Positions 10,401-21,590 are shown, numbered from the stretch's first letter. The stretch: DNA of 64,000 nucleotides from Strix aluco (GCF_031877795.1 NC_133933.1:21976029-22040028), one strand, 5' to 3'. Numbers and translations: made by a program. The notes: a model not told the origin generated them from the sequence alone.

Positions 10401-12836
10401 GTGTGCTTGCTGAGCTTGTACACCTGGAAGGGGGAACCTGTTGTCCTCCTGGAGAAGGGGTCTGGCTTGACAAATGGCTGTCCCTGCTTCCAGTTTTGGA
10501 AACACAGGGTCTGGAGCAGAAGAAATCCTCACTGCCCTGTGGGAGGCAACCCACAGCGGAGCTTTACAGCTCCTGGGGAGATTACAAGCTTAACAACGTG
10601 GAGCTAGATTTCCAAAGTGAGGAACACGCGTGTTTGTGAAGGAGGTTGGTGGATAGCCTGTCTCGTGTGCTGTTGCTTTCTCAGCAAGGTGGTGCTCTGG
10701 CAGGGGCTGGCAGGAGCCAGGAGAGGGGTTGCTTTTACTGTGCTCTGGTGGAGGTTGCTTGGTGCAAGCGTCCTCTCTCAGAAGGCAATAAAATCTGGGA
10801 GAAAGATTTGATGATTTTTCCTTTTATTTTTCTCTGTTCAAAAAGTTGTTTTGAAAAGTCTTAAAGCCACACAAGGGAAGCTTCTGCTGGGTGACTCCAG
10901 CTGTGTACCAGACATCTTGGATGTCATTTAAAAGAGACACAGTCCTGGGAGGTGTGGAAGAAGAGCAATGATTGGGGTGGTGGATGGAAGGAGGGGAGAG
11001 GAGGACAGGCAGGAGCTGCAGAACAGACGGGGTGGTTTGTTGACAGGGGAGCTCCTCTTCATAAGAAGAGTGAGAGCCTCTGTCATGCCAGAATGAGAGC
11101 TCCCACCCCGGCTCAGCTGCTGCCCTCAGGCTGCCTTTGCTGCTGTGTGTGGGCCAACAGGCAAGTCTGTGCTCAGCTCCTGCTCAAACTTTCCTTGCTC
11201 TGACTGGGGCCAAAAAGCAAAAAGTACACCTTTGGTCCTTCCTGGGCTCACACTGTTATTTTCCAGGTACAATCTAGGAAGGTCAAACTCAAATCACCGT
11301 TCTGAATTGTCCCCTGCTGAGGTTTAGGTCAATGTTATATGGCTCCTAGGGGTGATGGTTCACCACTGCAGGATGGTAATCAAGTCTGCTCTTGTCAATG
11401 GCTTAAATTGCTATGTTTCGCTAAGTTTGACATTGACACCTCACTCCAAAGGATGTGGGGGACAAGTGGAATAATTCTACTCCAAGCAAAGAGAGGAGAA
11501 GTGAACTCCAGTGAGCTCACAGGCTCTCTGATACGTAAATGTCTAGTCGCAAAGCAATACCACTCTGATGAACATACTTGCCTGCAGGTTAGCCTCTGTT
11601 TTCAAAGGGGTTTATTACTAAAAGTATGAATCTCTGAAAACTGGATCTGGGGAGTATGAGGAGGGAAGATCCACAGTCTAACGCATCTTGAATTTCTTTT
11701 GGGTTGTGGAGATGCTGACCTGCCACAGCAGCAGAGGGAGGACAAACCGAACTCTCTGAAGGGCTGAGATACAGGGACTCTGCTCATTATCAGGGGTGTT
11801 TGCTGGTTACTTTGTCCTGTTTCTCTCCTTCTTTCTGGAGAGAATGCCTTTGCTTCACTTCTTTTCATTCCCTTTCTTCCTGGTAATATCCATGCTCCCT
11901 CACCCCTAACAATTCAGCAAGCTGGGGCTCTGCTGCAGAGACCACTGCTGTAATGACAATGGTAACCACGTGTATTTGTGTAATATCTGTCATGCCAGGG
12001 CCTTTGAGAGCTTTGCAAAGCTTCTAAGCATCATCTGCATTTTTCAGTTGGAGATACTGACCTGTAAGAAACTAAAGTTGACTTATTCAAAATCTGTGGC
12101 CTGCAGAGGTCACGTTTATATGCTCCCAACTTTTTTCTGGCCTTAAGATTTATATTTCTATTTCTCTGCAGACCAGGCAACGAATCAGCAGCAGAGCTAG
12201 CCCTGCTTCTGCAGTCTTCCACTTTTCATGCTGTTCTTTGGCTATGTTCACTTTTGGATGTTGGAAGTGATGGCAGTGGGGCAACGTGGTGTTTTCTGTC
12301 AGGTCAGTGAGCCAAATTGTTGCAAGGTTTTGTCAGCCAGCTCTACTGTGCTGTGTGTCCAAATCTGGCAGCTCTTTTTTGTACCCCTCCCTGTAAGCAT
12401 TGCAGTTTGTTGCAGAGACAGCGTGTTACTCCTTTACCTCTTACTGGCACCTGGCTCACCCAAGGTAGATGCTGCCAGCTGGTAGGTATTAGAAAATAGG
12501 TGTTTGTCCACCTTGACTGAAGATCCTGCACGGGGCCCTCCGTGTACTACAGTGTGGGGCTCTGAGCAACAGGTCAGATGCAAGACAGCCCCTGTGTTTA
12601 GCAGGCATCAGCATGTGGACACTTGGGCACTCTAAGGATTTAAATGCCTGTGGAATTAGATGATATAATATGGGAATTTATGGGAATAAATTCAGAGCAG
12701 TGGTAACTGTTGTATTTCAAGGTTAATACAGCACTAAGAATAGTACAGGGACTTTAGTGGAATAGATGTAAGAGTAATAAAATGGATAATTAAACTGGTC
12801 TCATTAGAGGATATGCTCCTGCTTTTGCATGCCAGC
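7417..12836. other. 5.4 kb with no recognised gene
   Basis: Mixed-composition DNA with only short chance open frames in all six frames. None combines conserved-looking protein, splice sites and a sensible phase. I found no match to the exons of copies A-C, no CR1 end and no clear LTR. Confidence 0.5.
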
Positions 12837-13301
12837 TGTGAAGAATATGGTGGTGATTCGTGTTAAAAAATATAGTGACTTTAATATGAGGAGCAGGTGT
12901 GCTACTGGTATTTTGCAATGTATATAAGTTAAAGGGGATTTACCGTGGTTTTGTTGTTAAAATGGTTTGGAGGGTTTTTTTTTTCCCCTCTGTAAACACA
13001 GACTCCTATGGACTGCCATTGCGCAAGTGGAAAAGTACTGGAGGGACCCCTGCCAGAAGCCCCCAGCAACACCAGAAAGACCCGGGAACGTTCGAGAGGC
13101 TCTGCTGCGCGTGTGCGGACTGGGGAAGGTTCGAGAAACTCTATTGCGCTTGCGCAGCTAGGAGGTGGAAACTTTTTGGGGAGAATTACGCCCATTTTGT
13201 GAATATGCATGAGGGTAGACTATAAGAGGGGTGGCACAGCTCCACCTAGTGTGCGTTGGTGTGGAGCGGGAAACGCTTCCCCCGGCTCCCCGGCGTACCA
13301 A

Positions 13302-13332
<31 letters not shown>

Positions 13333-13395
13333 GTTCGTTCTTATTTCAATTTATAAAACTATTTTCTGGTTCTGCTTCTGCATTTATAACAATTT
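12837..13395 (+). repeat. 5' LTR of ERV2
   Basis: Begins TGTGAAGAATATG and ends near 'catttataacaa', just before a PBS-like TGGTGACCCC. It has a TATA-like 'ctataag' at about 13220 and a 28-bp T run at 13305-13332. A closely related copy lies inverted at 43143-43667. No 3' LTR follows ERV2, because the element is cut at 16620. Confidence 0.75.
13305..13332 (+). repeat. Poly-T run in ERV2 LTR
   Basis: 28 consecutive T in the R/U5 part of the ERV2 LTR. The inverted solo LTR at 43.2 kb has only 8 bases at this place, so the run expanded after the copies separated or is an assembly artefact. Confidence 0.85.
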
Positions 13396-13785
13396 GGTGA
13401 CCCCGGCGTGACACTGCGGAACCCGTGGAGTGTTGGTTTTCAGGGGAGGCGCCCCACCTTTTAGGTGTCCCCTGGACTCCGGTGCTCCCTCGGACCGGCA
13501 GTATCACGAACAAAGGGCAATAAGAACACGCAAAAGAGAAGCGAGATCCCAGAAGAAGCTCCCGGAGATTTCCCCGCGAAGGATCCAGGCGAAGACCTCG
13601 GACTGTGAGTGACGCCTGGTGCGGGAGGGTTTTCTGCCTGAGTGAGTGCGGTGTGACTGAGACGTGACAGTGTCACGAAGCGAGTGCGGAGCCCTTCTAG
13701 CCGCGGTTCCAGAGTTCCGCGAGGAGCTTGGCTGGTGACAGGGTGAAGCGAAAGGAGAAGTTTGGAAGGACTCAGGCAAGGGATT

Positions 13786-13905
13786 CGGGATAGGTTTTAT
13801 CCCAGGGTCGATACGGGATTAGTTTTGTCCCAGGGTTGCCGGCAGGAGATTCGGGATAGGTTTTATCCCAGGGTTGATACGGGACTAGTTTTATCCCAGG
13901 GTGAT
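13786..13905 (+). repeat. ERV2 leader: four short hairpin repeats
   Basis: Four units of the type GGGATAGGTTTTATCCC or GGGACTAGTTTTATCCC, each followed by 'aggg', start near 13787, 13815, 13854 and 13880. In each, GGGA(T/C) can pair with (A/G)TCCC around a T-rich loop. They lie between the PBS and gag, where retroviral packaging structures sit. Confidence 0.7.
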
Positions 13906-13925
13906 ACGGAACCAGGGTGACTAGT

Positions 13926-14893
13926 CTGGGCCAGAAAGGGAGTAAATCCCGCGGCTCGGGGAACCCACGGAGAGGTTCCAAGAAAGGGAGCGATTTACCC
14001 GCCATTCCCCAGGACAGTCCCCTGGGCGGTATGTTAAAAAATCGGTCTAATTGGTCTGAAACAAAAGGAAAAAGTAAAAAAATTATTCAATACTGTGTGG
14101 TCGAATGGACCAAAGAACCTATCAGATCTGATCATTTATTTTGGCCCAAATTTGGAACTACTGGCGATTGGGCATGTCAGGCATTAAATTTATATGTAAG
14201 TAATAAAAAACCCTACAACCAAGAGGAATGTGACTATGCACACATGTGGAAAGGTTCCCGGACAATATCAAAAACCCTACTATTGAAAAATAAGAATGCA
14301 GATAAGAAAACTTCTAAAGGTAAAGAATGGCAACCTTTAGAAAATCCTCCTCCTCCTTATGAGGGAAGCTCAGAGGATGAGGAACCGAAACCTAGCGCTC
14401 CTTCCCCTCCACCAGCAGCCGAACCCGTAACCGAGAAAAACAATTAGAAAATAGTGGGGCAGAGGTTTGGGGAGGGGCTGGCGGCGGCGGGCGGCCCCTA
14501 GGACCGCGGCACGACCCCGCACCAGGACGCGGCCCCCCCGCGGCACCGCAGGGAGGGGGCCCGGCCGCGGCTGCACCCCCGCGGGGGCTGCGCCGAGCGC
14601 TCCGGTCTGAGCGCGCTGCTGGAGGAGCCCGGCCGGGGAATAAAGTGGCGAGCGAGCAAAAAACTTCACAGATGTATTCGGGAGTAGACCCTGCATCCCC
14701 GGTGGGGGAGGCTTTGTTAAAAACTCGATTCGCGGCCGAATTGTGGGGAGATATTAGAAAGAAGTTTGAAGAATTCGATGATTGGCAAGAGCGGGGTCTA
14801 CAGGAATTGTTAAGGGAAGCGCAGGAGGTGCGTGTTAGAAGAGAGGAGAATAGGTTTCAGAAAGTAAAACGCTGGCTGAGCCTCCAGTGTTAA
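13926..14893 (+). pseudogene. ERV2 gag remnant (matrix, late domain, end of capsid)
   Basis: The open frame 13926-14447 reads LGQKGSKSRGSG at its start. A Gly at position 2 and Ser at position 6 fit a myristoylated gag, but the first codon is CTG (13926-13928), not ATG. A matrix-like domain follows (QYCVVEWTKEPIRSDHLFWP), then the PPPPYEG late motif near 14346. After a stop at about 14445 a second frame crosses a GC-rich stretch and resumes as capsid C-terminus (TRFAAELWGDIRKKFEEF) to a stop at 14893. The middle of capsid is missing. Confidence 0.65.
14458..14640 (+). other. GC-rich block inside ERV2 gag
   Basis: About 180 bp of very high GC content with many CpG, unlike the A/T-rich flanks on either side. 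It lies where a proline-rich gag spacer would be and is open in the frame that leads into capsid. It may be a diverged spacer or a captured piece of host GC-rich DNA. Confidence 0.6.
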
Positions 14894-16548
14894 GTTTGAT
14901 GGGCGTTAAAAGGCCTTTTCAGTTGTTTGTAACTACCTCAGATCAAACTGCTTATGGGGTTCTGACCCAAGATTGGGCTGGAAGTAAGAAACCAGTTGGA
15001 TATTTTTCAAAATTATTAGATGCCGTAAGCAGGGGCTGGCCAGCATGCCTACAGTCTTTAGTGGCAGCAGTCTTACTAATTGAAGAGGCATGAAGGGTAA
15101 CTTTTGGAGCTATTATCACAGTGTTTTCCCTTCATGATGTGCGTGGGGTACTGCAGCAAAAGGCTGAGAAATGGCTCACTGATAGTCGGCTATTGAAGTA
15201 TGAGACTATCTTAATGGAAGCACCAGGATTGGAACTGAGGGTAACCGGTGCTCAAAACCCTGCTCAGTTTTTATATGGGGATCCTAGGGGTGAATTAAGT
15301 CACAATCGTCTTGAAGTAATGGAATTACAAACGAAAGTAAGACCTGATCTAGAAGAAACTGAATTATCTGAAGGCAAAAAGTTGTTTATAGATGGATCCT
15401 CTAGGGTTGTAGATGGGAAATGAAAATCGGGGTATGCAGTAGTTGATGGAACCAAGTTGGTGGTTAAAGAATCAGGCCCTCCCAGTCCTGCATGGTCAGC
15501 TCGAGCATGTGAACTATGTGCTTTATATCGAGCTCTTGAAATTTTCAAAGACTCGAAAGGCACTGTATATACCGATTCTAAATAATGCCTTTGGGGTGGT
15601 TCACACCTTCGGAAAAATCTGGGAAGAAAGGGGAATGATTAATACTCAAGGAAAAGATCTGGTTAACAGAGATTGAGAAATTGGGGGCCACTGTGGTGAA
15701 TGGGAAATGGATCCTTCTAGACAATAGGGATACAGGGAGAATTGCAGAAGACTCTGCAAACCAGACCAGAATTGAAGTGAAACTTCTGGGTGATGGGTAC
15801 AGTGTAAAAGAGATTAATGAAAACCAGTTAAGAATTCAAGCCACAAACAATAAGAAAGATCTTGATGGCTGTGCAGTGCATACCATTAATGGCACATCAT
15901 GGATAAAAAGCAGGCACTCTGATCTTTTACCTGGTGACAAAAATGTTAATGAATGTGATCCTAAAATGAATATGTTTGAGAAAACTAAAAGTATGTCATG
16001 TATTTCTACCAGCAGAATAATTTCTGCAGTGAATGAAAGGATCCAAATAGATTTCACAGAACTATCGAAAGTTGGGAAATACAACTATTTACTGGTAACG
16101 GTAAATCAATTAACTTACTGGGTAGAAGCCTTTCCTAGCACCAAATTTATTGGAGCAAATTATACCACAGTTTGGAATTGTAAAAGTATTCGATTTAGAT
16201 CAAGGTACTCATTTTACATCTAAGATCATAAAGTTAATTACAGAGCCTCTGGGCATCACTTGGGAATATCACACTCCGTGGCATCCACAAAGTTCTGGAC
16301 GGGTAGAACAAATGAATCAGACCTTGAAACAACAGTTACCTAAACTAATGATAGAAACCAAATACTCATGGATTAAATGCTTACCCTTAGCCTTACTTCA
16401 TATTAGGACTATGCCAAATTCAGAGACAGGACTTTCACCTTTTGAAATGTTCTATGGGAAGCCATATTCCCAAGGTATGCCTTTAGGGCATCCATTAATA
16501 GAAGACATGATGATACATCAGTATATTAAAACATTGGGAAAAAACTAA
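14887..16548 (+). pseudogene. ERV2 pol remnant (RT connection, RNase H, integrase)
   Basis: 14887-15420 reads as RT connection sequence (GVLTQDWAGSKKPVGYFSK). RNase H motifs follow: LFIDGSSR, CELCALYRALE and VYTDSK, giving D, E and D. Stops interrupt at about 15091, 15421 and 15583. From 16030 the integrase core appears (QIDFTEL, FDLDQGTHFTS, SSGRVEQMNQ: D, D, E), split by a frameshift near 16150-16220. The RT palm with its YXDD is deleted. 15681-16000 lies between RNase H and integrase but does not look like the usual zinc-binding domain. Confidence 0.72.
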
Positions 16549-17227
16549 AAGAATTAAGAATAAAAGGAATATTGGCGCAGACAACTCCTTTAGGATTTGC
16601 AGTACACAAAATAAAACCTGTGTTGTGGGTGTTATTTTAAGCAGGGAAAATCCAGCATTTTGGCTCTTCTTGCCCAGGTGTGCAATCTTTTAGGACATAC
16701 TGCCTTTTTTTTGTGGGATGGGATGGGGTGGGGCAGGTGTGTGTGTACGGCGTGTGGACTAGATTGCAGAGTGCAGACTCATCTCTGGAGTGGCAGTGCA
16801 GACTCTCACTCCTGAACTGCCCTCTGGGGATGGCGGAGAGGGAAAATGCCCCAGTAACAGCCAGATGGGACTGTATCTCAGGGAAGGGGTACAGGGAGGG
16901 TGCAAGCAGCAGAAACACAGCGTAGTCTGCCAGCTTCTAGGAAGCAGCAACATCGGGACTTCATGTGCCAGGGATTTCAGAAAGGCTGTCTTGTTTAACG
17001 GTCACAAATTAACCCATCCCCTCTGAAAGCATCTATTTGCCTCTTGGATTTATGTGTGCTTTTGACTGCCACAGCATCCTGTGGCAACGAGTTCCACGAC
17101 TGAATTAAGTGCTGTATGAGAAGCACCTCCCTTTGTTTGTTTGAGCTGACACTCTGGTAATTTCAGAGGGTGCTGCCTCGTTCTTGGGTGGTGAGAAAAA
17201 TCAATCTTTTTGGTAATTGCCTTTCAG

Positions 17228-17333
17228 GGAGCAGAAGGCAAAGGGACTCTTCAGCATCAGATGCCTGGCTGTCTGCCACTCAGAAGTCCTTCTTTCTAAG
17301 CTTCATGCTGTTTCCTTGGCAGTTACCAAAGAG
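17228..17333 (+). pseudogene. Copy B exon matching copy C 42311-42416
   Basis: The acceptor is 'gcctttcag' and the donor 'aaagag|gtaaga'. It encodes EQKAKGLFSIRCLAVCHSEV and on to AVTKE, the first helices of a TOG domain. It needs two bases from an upstream exon that is absent here. Confidence 0.8.
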
Positions 17334-17914
17334 GTAAGAATGTTGTGTTCAGTTGCATCCCTTGTACCTCGTACATGGGTTGTAGAGTAGATGTGTGCTT
17401 GTTCATCTACATGTGTGCTCAGTGTCTGCCTTCATTACTCATTTTTCTAATAGTTATGTCACCTATCTCTATGATCTGTCTGTACATACAGCTATATCCA
17501 CTGGACATCTGTCTCTCTCCTCTTTGAGCTATGCCATATACAAATGCAGAGTCTGAGACACTGATCAGGTGATTTGCAACAGCCCAGGTCTCTGCCCAAG
17601 CTGTAATTAAACACGGCAGCTTTTGCCTCCCAGCTTCCTCCCACTGCCTCCTCCTCAGCATCCTGGGGGATTGACTGCAGGTATTTATTTTCCAGTGTTT
17701 CCTGATATCTGTATTTTAGAAGTGGTCCTGAGGCCAGAGAAGAAGTTGCTATCAGAGTAAGCGTGTTTCTGTGCTTGTGGTCTTCTGCGCTTACCATGCT
17801 CTTATGTTCCAGCTGTACACAGCAAGAAGTCTTGTTGCTTCCTGGGACCTTTGTCTAGGGGAACATATTTTCTTTACAAGGTGATTCTTACATTTCCCTT
17901 CATGACTTGCCCAG

Positions 17915-18150
17915 GTGAACAACCTCCGCTCGAAGGTGTCTCAATTTGCCATCAGCACTCTTGGAGAGCTCTTCAGGACCATGAAGAAGCACATGGACCA
18001 TGAGGTGGATGGGATTGCTCAGGTCTTGCTCCAGAGGATGGGGGACTCCAGCAAGTTCATTCAGAAAGCAGCCGACCAATCCCTGGATATCATGGTGAAG
18101 AGTGTGACTGCTGCACGAGCAATGACTGCTCTCATGGCTAGTGGAGTCCA
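17915..18150 (+). pseudogene. Copy B exon matching copy C 44669-44904
   Basis: The acceptor is 'cttgcccag' and the donor 'gtcca|gtatgt'; 236 bases. It encodes the TOG core beginning VNNLRSKVSQFAISTLGELF. It differs from copy C by Ile for Val (DGIAQ) and Met for Thr (ALMASG). Confidence 0.85.
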
Positions 18151-18195
18151 GTATGTTGTTCTTCTCTTAGTGATATCCTTCCCCTTAAATTGTGT

Positions 18196-18262
18196 GGGCA
18201 GAGGGAAGGGATGGGAGGCAGAAGGGGAAGGGATGGGAGGCAGAAGGGGAATGATGGGAGGG
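18196..18262 (+). repeat. Short G/A-rich tandem repeat in copy B intron
   Basis: Two and a half units of about 26 bp ('agggatgggaggcagaaggg'), just after the TOG exon. The same repeat with the same number of units is at 44950-45016 in copy C. Confidence 0.8.
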
Positions 18263-19380
18263 AAGGGTCCTTTCTCCTGCATCTTCTGTGAACTCAGCAC
18301 TTAGATTCTCTGATCAACCTTGCTCCTTTCTTCTTGACATCTACTTCTGTCCTACTAGAGCCTATTTTTCCTCAGTCAACACTGCCTAGACGTGGTGAAT
18401 GATGGGGAAGTGAAAGTCCCTGTAAAGGGCGGTGACATAGCCTGTGGCTTTGCGGGAAGAGGGACAGTGGCAATTCCAGCAGTGAGCACCCTTTGATATT
18501 TCACAACGCTAACCACAGAGGCACTGGGAAAACCCATGCATCATCATTATGCAATTAACTTGAGAAGTGAGGAGGCTAATTGCTGGGACACGGAGCAGAT
18601 CAGGGAGAACCTGCTGGGTGCGGCACAGTTTGCACAGCAGGCGCAGCTCCTGATGAGAGGAGTCTGTCTGACTGTGGTGCCCTTAGAGCTCCACTTTCTA
18701 TACAGATTCATGCTGCATGTTAGCCTTGAGATGGTGAGTCACTTTACAGGCGCCTTCACAGGCCGACTCCCATGGGACAGCTGAAGCAAATGCTGCTTTA
18801 AAATATTCGTGCTGTGCTTGATAGTTTCAGACACGCACCCTCTAGAAAGGACAACCTGGCTAAAACGACTGCTATCCTTTTGAAAAGGGTAGAACACTCA
18901 AATGTACCTCTTGCCAAGCCTGAAAGAACAAACTGGCTGCATTGCTGGATATTCTGCAGCTTCATACCCCACAGGGTTTTCAGCCCCATTTTTTTTTTTT
19001 CAAGGGTCTTCAGATTTTGGAGATAAACAGGTGGAATAAGCTTCAATCCTGCTGCAGCTCTGTCTGTGTAGTGGGAGCCCTCTGACGAGTCAGCATGAAT
19101 TATCTTTCATTTCCCTCTTTGTCAGAGTTAATTTTGGGAAAGAAATTGAGTATCAGATAGTCCAGGGAGATTGAATTCCTCCCTCTTCCTTGCAGGTAGT
19201 CCCTCTGTACAATGCCAATTTTGGTTTTATCTGAGGACAGGATCTTCTACAGGTGGCTAAAATTGCAGGGAGAACACACGGCTCCTTCCCCCAGCAATGA
19301 GGGGGAGCATGCTATGGCTGAGGCCTGTGCTTCTGGCCCTCCTATTTCCTCTGCTCCACTGTCTGGTCTCTTGTTTCCAG

Positions 19381-19539
19381 GCACTGCAACGTCTTGGTGC
19401 GGAGGTGTGCGGCCAAACACCTACTGACTGCGGTGGAGCGAATTGGAGCTGGGAAGCTCCTGTCGGGTGCACGTGACAGGACTGAGCTGCTGGTGTGCAC
19501 AGTGGTGAGGTTTGCTCAGGACTGTCACCCGGACACAAG
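19381..19539 (+). pseudogene. Copy B exon matching copy C 46130-46288
   Basis: The acceptor is 'cttgtttccag' and the donor 'cacaag|gtgatg'; 159 bases. It encodes HCNVLVRRCAAKHLLTAVER and on to QDCHPDTR, a HEAT-like helix pair of the TOG. Confidence 0.85.
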
Positions 19540-20414
19540 GTGATGATCTTCATTTCACCTCCTAAAATATGAAAACTGTTTGATATCTGTCAGGAAATGA
19601 CTGTACTGGATAAGATGAGGTTGTCCAGCAAGGAGGACCATTGCCAAATTCCTGTGACTCGAATGATTCTTTATGCAGATCAGCTGAGCTCAGATTACTC
19701 AGTCAAACAATTTTGCTTGGTCTTATGTGCACAATGCAAAGCTGAAGCGTTGGCTGATGTTCATCGCTGAAGGACCCCAAGCATTTATTTCTGATAAGGT
19801 TAAGACTGTCCTAGAAAAATTCCAGCTGTCTTTAACCAACGTATTCAGTCTTTCTACCCCCTTTCTGCAGATTTAGTTACCGATGATAGTCACAAATTGT
19901 TCTTGCCAATCATTGTATGATGTTGTCATCTTGTGGCTGAATGACCTCCAAATTTCTTCTTTAAGATAGGTGTAGTTTCATAGTAGCAAAACCAAACTAA
20001 AAACCTTATTTTGATTGTTAAATTCCCATTAATAGATGGCAAGAACACATGAGCAACCAGTTGCCTGTGTGCATACATGTAGTATAGAATAATAAATAGT
20101 AAGCATGAGGTGATTTGCCCTGGCTTTTCTGCCAGTTAAAGGAAGATAAATTACAATTTCAGAGTGAAATTGAATTTTCCTGTTGCCCTATGTTCTCCTC
20201 TTTCCTCTTGTGGTCAGCTGGCAGCATTGTGCAGTGACTCCAAGTGAAGGCAAATAATCTCTCTTTGCTGAATAGGTAATAACCTTCTCATGAAGGTATT
20301 GCACAATGATGAATTTAAAATACCAGCTTATTCTCTTAACACGTTTCCTTTGTTTATTCCCAAGGGAGAAAAGACAGTAATAGTCTGTATTCATTTCTCT
20401 CTTTCCTGTGTTAG

Positions 20415-20532
20415 GTCTTATGGACGGAAGATGCTGACTGTATTGATGAGTCATAAAAATTTTGATACGTATTTGAAACAGTCCGTCCCCTCACGTGACT
20501 TGATAGATGTTATGGCAAGACTTAAGCAGAAA
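20415..20532 (+). pseudogene. Copy B exon matching copy C 47164-47281
   Basis: The acceptor is 'cctgtgttag' and the donor 'cagaaa|gtaagt'; 118 bases. It encodes SYGRKMLTVLMSHKNFDTYL and on to MARLKQK. Confidence 0.85.
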
Positions 20533-21467
20533 GTAAGTGCTTGGCAGGAGAAATGTCTCCTTTATGTAAGTGCTGACATTGCTAATATGAGATTAAATAT
20601 ACCTAATCTAAATATACCAATCTCACTCTTCTTCCACTGAATCATTTTGCTCCTGGGAATGAACTGTTGATCCTCAGCCTGTTTATCTGCAGACAGTGAA
20701 GGAAGTAGTATCATTAGAAATAAAGTGGGTGTATTTTGAATGTCAGCCACAAACAGGAAAGGGAAGAAGGAGAAAATGGTTTTACCTTCAAGCATAAAAA
20801 AACCAACACTACACCCTCCCCAAATGAAGCAAGGAAGTGAGAATAGTGCTTCTGATAAGCTAATAGAGTCTTAGCAACAAAGAAGTAGTAGTGCCAAGAA
20901 AATTTCCAAATATACAAAAGATGCACAAGGCAATCAGAGTTAGTACATCTATTGTCTGTATTCTGGCAACACTGCCCTGCTGTCACGCACTGTGGAGCTG
21001 GAAGAAGCTTTGTGAATTCAGCATCCAGTGGAAAATCATCCCTTTTTTTTTCCATTCCTCTCCATTCACATTCGAGAAAGGAATGTGTCTTTGTGCAGGA
21101 ACAGGGAGAGTGAGTGAGAACCAAATCCGCTTGCAACGCAATGGGCCACCCTCCAGACAGTCCAAAAGTTTCTCGCTATTCCCTTTCCGGAGGCTTGTTC
21201 CCCACCAGTTCGCATTATTCCCATTTGTGCTCAAGACTCATGAATTCAGGATTTTACATGGCTGCCCATTATGGTAGCACCAAAGCCTTGGGTTATTGAA
21301 AACAAATAGTAGACATCACCGAATCTCTGACCTGTCTCCCTGTCTAAGTTACGAAGTGTTTTCCTAAGCCTTTCTTGGTAGCAGTGGTCCTGGTTATAAC
21401 TTGTGTTTTAAACAAGTAATTTCTTGTTTTATCTTCTATAAATTCATGGGTTTTTATATATATGTAG

Positions 21468-21590
21468 GGCAGAGAAGACCATAAATGTGACCTTCCATCT
21501 GTGAAGGCCCCCAGGAAGTCTAGGAAGAGGACCACGCTGCCACTCAGCCTCAGCATGTGGCGAAGAACCTCTGGAACGTTTTGGGCCTGA
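21468..21590 (+). pseudogene. Copy B fused terminal exon
   Basis: The first 62 bases equal the start of copy C exon 48216-48319. From 21529 the sequence equals copy A from 3481. Only one G is shared at the join. The A-type sequence is read in a new frame, giving RTTLPLSLSMWRRTSGTFWA and then TGA. In the original frame the old stop is at 21599-21601. Confidence 0.8.

Larger units (their letters stand above)
12837..16620 (+). mobile_element. ERV2: gamma-like endogenous retrovirus, 3'-truncated
   Basis: LTR, PBS-like site at about 13397, leader with repeated hairpins, partial gag with a PPPPYEG late motif, then RT connection, RNase H and integrase fragments. Most of capsid, nucleocapsid, protease and the RT palm are gone: capsid-like sequence near 14860-14890 runs into RT connection sequence. 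Env and the 3' LTR are absent. From 16621 the sequence is the intron of TOGARAM2-like copy B, so the element's end and the edge of the host duplication coincide. Confidence 0.78.
16621..21529 (+). repeat. Segmental duplication: copy B block matching 41704-48277
   Basis: Nearly base-for-base match to copy C, starting at 'tgttgtgggtg' (41704) and ending in 'aggaagag' (48277). The main difference is about 1.67 kb present in C (about 42793-44463) and absent here. Single-base changes are sparse, so the duplication or a later gene conversion is recent. Confidence 0.9.
17228..21590 (+). pseudogene. TOGARAM2: TOGARAM2-like copy B: truncated chimera (join 17228-17333, 17915-18150, 19381-19539, 20415-20532, 21468-21590)
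   Basis: Five exons match copy C exons 10-14 with the same splice sites and phases, and cover the first TOG domain. Everything upstream is missing; at 16621 the sequence becomes ERV2. The fifth exon starts as in copy C (GREDHKCDLPSVKAPRKSRK), but at 21529 it jumps into the middle of the terminal exon of a copy A-type gene, in a different frame. It ends after about 20 new residues at TGA 21588-21590. All splice sites are intact and the exons are open, so a transcript could encode a lone TOG domain, but no start codon or host promoter is visible. The ERV2 LTR upstream lies in the same orientation. I call it a pseudogene, with expression undecided. Confidence 0.75.

Noticed and set aside
10037-11330. 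Cluster of 60-110-codon open frames on both strands
   Set aside because: No consistent phase, splice pairs or recognisable protein; lengths fit chance in moderately GC-rich DNA.
14370-14696. 108-codon minus-strand open frame, Arg/Gly/Pro-rich
   Set aside because: It arises from GC-rich composition opposite ERV2 gag; no domain, start context or splice support.
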